From: Endomicrobiales bacterium
GTDB taxonomy: Bacteria > Elusimicrobiota > Endomicrobiia > Endomicrobiales > JAFGIL01
Assembly: GCA_016929635.1 (NCBI GenBank)
Contig: JAFGIL010000058.1
Span: forward strand, 1 to 48,557
Length of the DNA stretch: 48,557 nucleotides
Direction of reading: 5' to 3'
Of this stretch, positions 42,500 through 48,557 are shown in pieces. A program made the position numbers and the translations under genes. A model generated the notes under the pieces. That model searched no databases and was not told the DNA's origin. It worked only from the letters and a program-made list of their open reading frames with translations. Each line of letters opens with the position of its first letter. Position 1 is the stretch's first letter.

Positions 42500-42811
42500 T
42501 TAAGATATCATTTCTCCGCAGCGGCGGCAAACCCTTATCTTTTTGCCGTCTGAAAGAAAATCTATCTTTAATCTTGTAGTTTGGCTGCATTTAGGACAAA
42601 TCAGCATTACGTTGGAAATATTTATGGGTGCTTCCTTTTCATGAATTCCGCCCGGATCCTGCTGCGTAGGCCGGGTATGCCTTTTGACAAAATTTACCTT
42701 TGACACTATTACCCTCATTTCGTTGGGAAACACCTTTAAAACCTCTCCGGTTTTGCCTTTGTCTTTTCCGGATAATATTTTTACCTTATCTTTCTTTTTT
42801 ACGCTTAACAT
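42500..42811 (-). CDS. rplX: 50S ribosomal protein L24 with Cys4 motif
   Basis: The protein of about 103 residues has a KOW domain (KKKDKVKILSGKDKGKTGEVLKVFP) and RHTRPTQQDPGGIHEKEAPI. Its C-terminal part keeps CPKC...CRRC, the zinc-finger-like version. I start at the ATG at 42809-42811, with AGAGG eight bases upstream, rather than at a TTG two codons earlier. Confidence 0.96.
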   Translation of the reverse strand: MLSVKKKDKVKILSGKDKGKTGEVLKVFPNEMRVIVSKVNFVKRHTRPTQQDPGGIHEKEAPINISNVMLICPKCSQTTRLKIDFLSDGKKIRVCRRCGEMIS

Positions 42812-42829
42812 TTTCAATACCTCTTTTAG

Positions 42830-43198
42830 TTACACAACCTCGGGTGCCAGAGAAATAATCTTTAAATAATTCCGCTCACGAAGCTCTCTTGCAACCGGCC
42901 CGAATATCCTTGTCCCTTTTGGCTCTCCGTTATCATTTATTACAACAGCAGCATTATCATCAAACTTAATATAAGTACCGTCAGGCCTTCTATATTCTTT
43001 GGTTATTCTTACGATTACCACTTTTACAACCTCGCCCTTTTTCACTGCGGTTCTCGGCAATGCATCCTGGACAGAAGCAACGACAACGTCCCCAAGAGTC
43101 GCATATCTGCGCCTTGTGCCTCCTAAAACCCTGAAACACCTGACTTTCCGAGCACCTGAGTTATCGGCAATATTTAAAATCGTTCTTTCTTGAATCAT
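42830..43198 (-). CDS. rplN: 50S ribosomal protein L14
   Basis: The 122-residue protein starts [27 protein letters not shown] and has [26 protein letters not shown] and [28 protein letters not shown]. It contacts 16S rRNA at bridge B8. Confidence 0.97.
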   Translation of the reverse strand: MIQERTILNIADNSGARKVRCFRVLGGTRRRYATLGDVVVASVQDALPRTAVKKGEVVKVVIVRITKEYRRPDGTYIKFDDNAAVVINDNGEPKGTRIFGPVARELRERNYLKIISLAPEVV

Positions 43199-43218
43199 CG
43201 TTAAATCCTTTTCCCGGT

Positions 43219-43488
43219 TTACTGCGCAGCTTTTTTAATTATTTCTTCAAGTCGCCATCTTTTAAGCTTCGAAAGCGGCCTTGTTTCCATAATTTTAACT
43301 TTATCTCCGGCTTTTGCTTCATTTTTTTCGTCATGCATATAGTATTTTTTATATTTCCTCACTACTTTATTATAAAACTTATGATGAAAAGTTTGAAGCA
43401 CCTTGACTACCCTTGTTTTATCCATCTTGTCCTGGATAACCACTCCTACTTTTGTTTTTCTTTTGTTTTGACTCATTTTACCTTCCAT
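43219..43488 (-). CDS. rpsQ: 30S ribosomal protein S17
   Basis: The 89-residue OB-fold protein has [36 protein letters not shown] and [14 protein letters not shown]. The ATG used here has AAGGA nine bases upstream. A second ATG four codons later has a closer AAGG, so the N-terminus could be shorter. It starts 5 bp after rpmC. Confidence 0.96.
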   Translation of the reverse strand: MEGKMSQNKRKTKVGVVIQDKMDKTRVVKVLQTFHHKFYNKVVRKYKKYYMHDEKNEAKAGDKVKIMETRPLSKLKRWRLEEIIKKAAQ

Positions 43489-43493
43489 TAATA

Positions 43494-43700
43494 TTATTCC
43501 TTTTCGTTCTCTTTTTCTTTTAATAATGTTTTAATCTTTGCAATAGTGCGTTTTGTGATCCTAATTGTCAGAGGATTTTTTATAGGAGTTGAAGAATGCT
43601 TAAATTTAAAACGAAAAAGCTCTTCTTCTATGTCCCTCAATTTAGCTTCTAATTCGATTTTGGATAAACTTCTCATTTCCTGCCAGACTTTATTCTTCAT
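43494..43700 (-). CDS. rpmC: 50S ribosomal protein L29
   Basis: The 68-residue helical hairpin has [24 protein letters not shown] and [22 protein letters not shown], the L29 pattern. It lies at the peptide exit where trigger factor and SRP dock. The C-terminus is slightly longer and charged. Confidence 0.95.
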   Translation of the reverse strand: MKNKVWQEMRSLSKIELEAKLRDIEEELFRFKFKHSSTPIKNPLTIRITKRTIAKIKTLLKEKENEKE

Positions 43701-43721
43701 CCTATTGAACCTCTTTCCTAT

Positions 43722-44135
43722 TTAAATCTCTTCTCTTTCAATAAATTTTGTGCGTATGGGCAATTTATGCGCTGCCCTGGCCATTGCATGGCGGGCTACA
43801 TCCGGGGTAACTCCTTCCAGCTCAAACATTACCTTGCCGGGTTTAACCACGCTAACCCAATACTCAGGGGAACCTTTACCTTTACCCATCCTGGTCTCTG
43901 CCGGTTTTTTACTTACAGATTTATCAGGAAATATCCGAACCCAAAGCTTTCCGCCTTTTTTCAGGTATTTAGTTAAAGCCATTCTTGCTGCCTCAATCTG
44001 CTGGCTTGTGATCCAAGTTGGCTCTAACGCACGCAATCCATACTGGCCAAAAGCAACCTTAAGGCCTCCTTTGGCTTTGCCTTTCATCCTGCCTCTCTGT
44101 GTTTTTCTGTATTTGACTCTTTTAGGCATTAACAT
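43722..44135 (-). CDS. rplP: 50S ribosomal protein L16
   Basis: The 137-residue protein has [44 protein letters not shown] and [25 protein letters not shown]. It organises the A-site tRNA region. GGAAGG nine bases before this ATG supports it; the family start (MPKRVK) is two codons later. Confidence 0.97.
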   Translation of the reverse strand: MLMPKRVKYRKTQRGRMKGKAKGGLKVAFGQYGLRALEPTWITSQQIEAARMALTKYLKKGGKLWVRIFPDKSVSKKPAETRMGKGKGSPEYWVSVVKPGKVMFELEGVTPDVARHAMARAAHKLPIRTKFIEREEI

Positions 44136-44156
44136 TTTTCTATACCTTCCCGAATC

Positions 44157-44906
44157 TTAACTTTTAGTGTTCCCGGATTCTTTTTTTTCTGTTTTTGTTT
44201 CCTTTTCATTCTTATCCGGTGCCTGCTCGATTGATTCTTTATCAACCACTTTTGCTTCTTCCAATAACTCTTTCTCTGTCTTTTTAAAAAGTTCTTTTTT
44301 AAATACCCATACCTTTATTCCAATATGCCCCATGGTTGTGTATGCTTCCGTAAAACCGTAATCAATATCGGCCCTGAATGTCTGCAGAGGAATTCTTCCT
44401 TCCTTCAGCCATTCACTGCGGGCTATTTCCGCACCGCCCAACCGTCCTCCGACCATCACTTTTATCCCCTGTGCGCCTGAAACCATTGCTTTTTCAATAG
44501 CCCGTTTCATCGCACGGCGGTAAGAAACCTGTTTTTCAATCTGGAGCGCAATGCCTTCAGCAATCAACTGTGCGTCAATCGCGGGTTGTTTTATTTCCAT
44601 TACATTCACAAATGTTTTCTTTTCGCTTATTTCCTCCAGCTCTTTCTGTATGGTTTCTATACCCTGGCCGCCTTTGCCTATAACTATTCCCGGGCGTGCG
44701 GTATAAATGTTTACTCTTAAATACTTGCCCGCCCGCTCAATGCCAATCTTGGAAACAGCGGCTGTGCTGAGTTTGTTTTTAATATAGCGCCGTATCCGCT
44801 GATCCTCTTCAATAAAATCCGGCATTTCTTTTAAGTTAAACCATCTGGAATCCCAGTTTTTAATGTATCCTAATCTGACACTTTTTGGATGTACTTTTTG
44901 ACCCAT
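44157..44906 (-). CDS. rpsC: 30S ribosomal protein S3
   Basis: The 249-residue protein has the KH domain with [19 protein letters not shown] and the S3 C-terminal domain ([26 protein letters not shown] type, here [15 protein letters not shown]). The last 30 residues are a Glu/Lys-rich tail beyond the conserved fold. S3 lines the mRNA entry channel. Confidence 0.97.
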   Translation of the reverse strand: [249 protein letters not shown]

Positions 44907-44926
44907 AATTTTTTCCTCTGTTTAAT

Positions 44927-45250
44927 TTAGTCTCCTATTACTATTGTTAAATGACATGTTTTTCTTTTATATAACATACCCCGCCCCATCGGACCAGGCC
45001 TCAATCTTTTTAATACGGGCCCCTGCCCTACCCAGCAGTTTTTTACCTTAACTCCGGTCATGTTTTTTAATTTTCCTGCGTTAGCCACAGCGCTCTTTAA
45101 AGTCTTAGATATCAAAACAGCTGACACCTTGGAGCTGAATGATAAATTCTCCAACGCCTTTTCAACCGGTTTATTTCTTATCAATTCTAAAACCTGATTT
45201 ACTTTTCTAGGTGAATACCTTACAAATCTGCTTCTTGCAATTGCTTCCAT
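44927..45250 (-). CDS. rplV: 50S ribosomal protein L22
   Basis: The 107-residue protein starts MEAIARSRFVRYSPRKVNQVLELIR and ends with VGQGPVLKRLRPGPMGRGMLYKRKTCHLTIV, the loop that lines the exit tunnel, where macrolide resistance changes occur. It follows rpsS by 17 bp. Confidence 0.97.
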   Translation of the reverse strand: MEAIARSRFVRYSPRKVNQVLELIRNKPVEKALENLSFSSKVSAVLISKTLKSAVANAGKLKNMTGVKVKNCWVGQGPVLKRLRPGPMGRGMLYKRKTCHLTIVIGD

Positions 45251-45267
45251 GTTTTCCTCTTATCTTT

Positions 45268-45555
45268 TTATGTTAAAGCGGTAGCTTCCTTAGTATGTGC
45301 TTCTCCGTGACCTTTGAAAAATCTTGTCGGTGCGAATTCACCCAATCTGTGCCCGACCATCTGCTCCGTTATAAATATAGGCAAAAACTTCCTTCCGTTA
45401 TGCACCGCAATGGTATGTCCAACAAAATCCGGAGTAATCATACAAGCCCTTGCCCATGTTTTGATAACCTTTTTCTGCCCTGTATCATTAAGCACCTGTA
45501 TCTTTTTTGTGAGTTTCTCGTCAATATAAGGACCTTTTTTTGTTGAACGACCCAT
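45268..45555 (-). CDS. rpsS: 30S ribosomal protein S19
   Basis: The 95-residue protein starts [15 protein letters not shown] and has [19 protein letters not shown] and [22 protein letters not shown]. It works with S13 in the head of the 30S subunit. Confidence 0.97.
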   Translation of the reverse strand: MGRSTKKGPYIDEKLTKKIQVLNDTGQKKVIKTWARACMITPDFVGHTIAVHNGRKFLPIFITEQMVGHRLGEFAPTRFFKGHGEAHTKEATALT

Positions 45556-45576
45556 TTATGTTATACCTCCGATTAA

Positions 45577-46416
45577 TTATTTAGAGCTTTTTTTCGAAAC
45601 ACGCCTTCTTATGACCATCCTGTCCCAGACTTTTTTACGCCTGGTTTTAAATCCTTTAGCAGGCTGATTCCACGGGCTGCGCGGCTGATTGTTACCTTTG
45701 GATTTTCCACGTCCGCCGCCGTGAGGGTGGTCCACGGAATTCATCGCCGTACCCCTTACCGTTGGCCTGATTCCCATACGACGTTTTCTTCCGGCCGAAC
45801 CTAAAGTTATATTTTCATGATCTATATTTCCTATTTGTCCTATAGTAGCAAAACAGTGCAAGGATATTAATCTCATTTCACCTGAAGGCATTCTTATATG
45901 TGCAAACCCTCCCTCCTTTGCCATAATTTGAGCTACCGCCCCGGCTGAACGGACAAGCTTGGCCCCTCTTCCGGGCATTAATTCAATATTGTGGATAAAA
46001 GTTCCCGCGGGTAAATTCGCCAAAGGCAGTGCATTGCCTACTTTTATCTCAACATTTTTTCCGGCTACTATCGTATCTCCGACTTTTAACCCTAAAGGCT
46101 GAATAATGTAACGTCTCTCCCCGTCCTCATATTCCACCAATGCAAGCCTTGCAGATCTGTTAGGATCATATTCAATGGCAATAACCTTGGCCGGAGCATC
46201 ATGTTTTTCTCTTTTGAAATCAATTATTCTATAAAATCTTTTATGCCCGCCGCCGCGATGCCTTACAGTAACACGCCCTGTATTATTTCTTCCGCCTGTT
46301 TTTTTCAAAGGGACTATAAGAGATTTTTCCGGTTCTTTCTTCGTAATATCCGAAAAATCTTCTATCGACATGAATCTTCTTGTCGGCGTATATGCTTTGT
46401 AGGTTTTTACTGGCAT
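45577..46416 (-). CDS. rplB: 50S ribosomal protein L2
   Basis: The 279-residue protein has [34 protein letters not shown] and, near the C-terminus, [15 protein letters not shown] with NQPRSPW and KGFKTRRK. The His in HPHGGG is close to the peptidyl transferase centre. Full family length. Confidence 0.97.
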   Translation of the reverse strand: MPVKTYKAYTPTRRFMSIEDFSDITKKEPEKSLIVPLKKTGGRNNTGRVTVRHRGGGHKRFYRIIDFKREKHDAPAKVIAIEYDPNRSARLALVEYEDGERRYIIQPLGLKVGDTIVAGKNVEIKVGNALPLANLPAGTFIHNIELMPGRGAKLVRSAGAVAQIMAKEGGFAHIRMPSGEMRLISLHCFATIGQIGNIDHENITLGSAGRKRRMGIRPTVRGTAMNSVDHPHGGGRGKSKGNNQPRSPWNQPAKGFKTRRKKVWDRMVIRRRVSKKSSK

Positions 46417-46440
46417 TTTTTCCTCGCTTCTGCTTTATAA

Positions 46441-46728
46441 TTAAACTTCTTCAACCATTTTTATTTCCTGGCCTTTTTTCACTTTTACTATGGCTTTCTT
46501 CCAGTCCGATCTGTAACCGGAATGAGCGCCTAATCTTCGAAGCTTGCCAGGCATGACTGATGTATGAACGTTTTCTACCTTTACTTTAAAAAGCTCTTCA
46601 ACAGCCTTTTTAATCTGCCCTTTGGTCGCCAATCTATTTACCCGAAAAAGATACTTGTTCTCCTGTTCTTTCAGCAGATTGGCCTTTTCCGTAATTAAAG
46701 GTTTTTGTATAATTCTTTTTGAATCCAT
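46441..46728 (-). CDS. rplW: 50S ribosomal protein L23
   Basis: The 95-residue protein has IIQKPLITEKANLLKEQENKYLF and FKVKVENVHTSVMPGKLRRLG, as in bacterial L23, the docking site for trigger factor at the tunnel exit. It starts 8 bp after rplD. Confidence 0.96.
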   Translation of the reverse strand: MDSKRIIQKPLITEKANLLKEQENKYLFRVNRLATKGQIKKAVEELFKVKVENVHTSVMPGKLRRLGAHSGYRSDWKKAIVKVKKGQEIKMVEEV

Positions 46729-46736
46729 TTGGATAC

Positions 46737-47360
46737 CTATTTATTCCCTTTTTCTTCTAATTTTTTTACTGCTTCCGACGTAATGACAACTTTGTTAACC
46801 CACAAAACCTGGTATGTATTTATAGTAGAATATTCCTCCACCAAGAGGCCCTGTATATTCCTGCTTGCGATTTTCAATTTTTCTTCCAGTTTGTCCACGA
46901 TTAAAAGGACTTTCTGGCCCTGAATTTTTAAATTTTCTAATATTTGTACTACATTCTTGGTTTTTGGCTTGTCAATAGAAACACTATCCACAACTATAAC
47001 ATTCTTCCCCTTTGCTTTTTCCGATAAAGCCATAAGCAGTGACAGCTTTTTTTTCTTTCTCGGAATATTTTGATAATAATCTCTTGGTTCCGGGCCGAAA
47101 ATTATGCCGCCCTTGCGCCAGAGGGGCGAACGGATACTGCCTGCCCTTGCCCTTCCCGTACCCTTTTGTCTCCACGGCTTTATTCCTCCGCCTTTGACTT
47201 CGGCACGGGTTTTGGTTGAATGAGTACCTGCCCGCTGATTAGCAAGATATCCTGTCACTATTTCATGCAACAAAGTGTTAGATGACTTCACATCAAAAAT
47301 ATTCGGCAAATCCATCTTGCCAGATTCTTTTCCCTGCATATTATAAACTGTTATTTCCAT
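46737..47360 (-). CDS. rplD: 50S ribosomal protein L4
   Basis: The 207-residue protein has the exit-tunnel loop QRAGTHSTKTRAEVKGGGIK with WRQKGTGRARAGSIRSPLWRKGG and the C-terminal LLVEEYSTINTYQVLWVNKVVIT. In E. coli L4 also represses the S10 operon; no leader is visible here because the operon's upstream end lies outside the window. Confidence 0.97.
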   Translation of the reverse strand: MEITVYNMQGKESGKMDLPNIFDVKSSNTLLHEIVTGYLANQRAGTHSTKTRAEVKGGGIKPWRQKGTGRARAGSIRSPLWRKGGIIFGPEPRDYYQNIPRKKKKLSLLMALSEKAKGKNVIVVDSVSIDKPKTKNVVQILENLKIQGQKVLLIVDKLEEKLKIASRNIQGLLVEEYSTINTYQVLWVNKVVITSEAVKKLEEKGNK

Positions 47361-47379
47361 TTATTAACCTCTTAAATAA

Positions 47380-48066
47380 TTACTTCTTGCCGCCTTTGGC
47401 TTTCTTTTTTTGTGATTGCTGAGCATCAGGAGCCGTTACTTTTTTAACAGTTTTTTCTATTATCAGCAAACTTTCACTAACTCCCGGAACCGCCCCGCTG
47501 ATTAAAAGAATGTTCTTGTCAGTATCAACAGCAACGATTTTCAGTTTTTGCACCGTAACCATTTCATGGCCCAAATGCCCGGCCATTCTTTTTCCTTTTA
47601 TTACATGCGTTGGACGTTGCGCTCCGATACTCCCGGGTGCGCGCTGTCTGTCAGACTGGCCGTGGGTTGTGACTCCACCCTGAAAACCATGTCTTTTGAC
47701 CGTGCCGGCAAATCCTTTTCCCTTGCTTACTCCGGAAACATCCACATATTCCCCGGCTTTAAATATATCTGATTTTATTTCCTGTCCTATTGTGTATTGT
47801 GATACATCCTCGATTCTGAATTCACGCAAATACTTTTTTACGGGTATATTCTTCTTTTTAAACTGCCCGGCCAACGGTTTAGATAAAGACTTTTCTTTTA
47901 CGTTACCAAAGCCAAGCTGTAGGGCACAATATCCGTCGTTTTCTTTTGTTCTTATATTTGCAACGATACAAGGGCTGCAATCAACCACGGTTACCGGGAT
48001 GATGTTGCCTGTTTCGTCAAAAATCTGCGTCATTCCTACTTTGTTTCCTAAAATTGATTTTAGCAT
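47380..48066 (-). CDS. rplC: 50S ribosomal protein L3
   Basis: The protein of about 228 residues has MLKSILGNKVGMTQIFDETG, the central loop KGKGFAGTVKRHGFQGGVTTHGQSDRQRAPGSIG (split here: family core is intact) with the Gln usually methylated, and a Lys-rich C-terminal tail. I start at the ATG at 48064-48066, supported by GGAG. An upstream ATG at 48120 would add 18 residues derived from a repeat-like spacer. Confidence 0.96.
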   Translation of the reverse strand: MLKSILGNKVGMTQIFDETGNIIPVTVVDCSPCIVANIRTKENDGYCALQLGFGNVKEKSLSKPLAGQFKKKNIPVKKYLREFRIEDVSQYTIGQEIKSDIFKAGEYVDVSGVSKGKGFAGTVKRHGFQGGVTTHGQSDRQRAPGSIGAQRPTHVIKGKRMAGHLGHEMVTVQKLKIVAVDTDKNILLISGAVPGVSESLLIIEKTVKKVTAPDAQQSQKKKAKGGKK

Positions 48067-48168
48067 TTCTCTGCTCCGCTCATTACTCAGATTGCCGCAG
48101 GTTCTTCTGCAGATTATCACTTAAACATCTGCTATCATCTGCTTCTTTATCTGCGATTATCCGTGTAC
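48067..48168. repeat. Repeat-like spacer between rpsJ and rplC
   Basis: The 102-bp gap contrasts with 5-34 bp elsewhere in the S10/spc block. It contains ATCTGCT (48127-48133), ATCTGCT (48137-48143), ATCTGCG (48149-48155) and a related inverted CTGCAGAT near 48108. The wording (GATTATC, ATCTGC, CCGTGT) resembles short dispersed repeats known from several phyla. I infer a small insertion, with low certainty about family. Confidence 0.45.
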
Positions 48169-48495
48169 TTACATTTTTATTTCAATGTCAACGCCAGCCG
48201 GCAAATCAAGCTTCATCAGTTCTTCCACTGTTTTCTGAGACGGCTCGATAATATCAACCAGTCTTTTATGGATTCTCATTTCAAACTGTTCCCTGGACTT
48301 TTTATCTGCATGCGGGGAACGGTTTACGGTGTACCTTTTAAATTCTGTCGGTAAAAGCACCGGGCCTGTTATACTCGCCCCTGTACGTCGGGCTGTATCA
48401 ACAATCTTTGCCAATGAATCATCCAGCATCTTATGATCGTACGCTCTCAGCTTGATTCTTAACCGTTGTGTAGTTACTACTTTTTCTGTAACCAT
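48169..48495 (-). CDS. rpsJ: 30S ribosomal protein S10
   Basis: The protein of about 108 residues has [40 protein letters not shown] (core), then [30 protein letters not shown]10 is also the NusB partner (NusE) in antitermination. I prefer the ATG at 48493-48495, with AAGG six bases upstream; the ATG at 48501 has its ribosome site too close. It starts 11 bp after tuf. Confidence 0.97.
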   Translation of the reverse strand: MVTEKVVTTQRLRIKLRAYDHKMLDDSLAKIVDTARRTGASITGPVLLPTEFKRYTVNRSPHADKKSREQFEMRIHKRLVDIIEPSQKTVEELMKLDLPAGVDIEIKM

Positions 48496-48506
48496 AACCA
48501 TCCTTC

Positions 48507-48557
48507 TTATTCAACAACTTCGGTGACAACGCCCGCGCCTACAGTGTGTCCGCCTTC
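48507..48557 (-). CDS. tuf: Elongation factor Tu, C-terminal end (partial)
   Basis: The last 16 codons read [16 protein letters not shown] followed by TAA, the conserved C-terminus of EF-Tu (usually [14 protein letters not shown]). The rest lies beyond the window. tuf directly before rpsJ is the normal str-S10 junction. The contig may end here because tuf is often present in two nearly identical copies. Confidence 0.93.
   Translation of the reverse strand, partial: EGGHTVGAGVVTEVVE

Overview
The window looks like one contig from an uncultivated Gram-negative bacterium of moderate to low GC. It starts in a perfect 68-bp palindrome (1-68) and stops inside the 3' end of tuf (48507-48557), a gene that is often duplicated and often breaks assemblies. 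Outer-membrane proteins (a PorV-like barrel, a porin, a TonB-dependent receptor), a sigma-54 promoter, SEDS/MreBCD elongation genes and a C-terminal sorting-like domain on a secreted protease suggest a diderm from the wider FCB/PVC/Elusimicrobiota-Omnitrophota neighbourhood. The phylum is inference only and not certain.

Layout. (a) 1-2.8 kb: a PorV/PorQ-like barrel and a secreted M6 metalloprotease, apparently one operon behind a very good sigma-54 promoter. (b) 2.9-11.7 kb: a phosphate and arsenate locus with arsenate reductase, two tandem PiT transporters that each carry a PhoU-like tail, a porin, and a PhoR/PhoB pair. An 11-bp-phased TTAACA Pho-box array precedes the porin. (c) 11.7-14.1 kb: a nitronate monooxygenase-like enzyme on the plus strand, a small GIY-YIG protein and an unusual response regulator. 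(d) 14.2-17.6 kb: a patchwork around an initiator tRNA-fMet. Downstream of the intact tRNA lie a GIY-YIG nuclease gene, a tRNA-remnant-plus-terminator repeat, a structured non-coding stretch, a TonB-dependent receptor, and a second copy of the remnant repeat. (e) 17.6-22 kb: a phosphoesterase, a ParB-like protein, tRNA-Leu(UAA) with a small element inserted at its 3' end, a zinc-ribbon membrane protein, a rhomboid protease and an unknown protein. (f) 22.1-23.3 kb: an aspartate-type aminotransferase on the plus strand.

(g) 23.3-48.6 kb: an unbroken minus-strand series that in transcription order reads tuf, the S10/spc/alpha ribosomal genes (without rpmD), secY, adk, map, infA, rpmJ, rpsM-rpsK-rpsD-rpoA-rplQ, then directly mreB-mreC-mreD-mrdA-rodA, a TIGR03960/TIGR03936-type radical SAM fusion and RNase G. 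Translation, secretion, cell-wall elongation and RNA processing genes are therefore contiguous.

The most interesting part is (d). A GIY-YIG gene lies between an intact tRNA-fMet and a degenerate directly repeated tRNA 3' end. Its ribosome binding site and TTG start are a 13/13 antisense match to that tRNA's 3' part. A second remnant repeat lies beyond the receptor gene. This looks like a tRNA-targeted mini-island. Coordinates, promoters and motif spacings were read by hand; no database search was possible.
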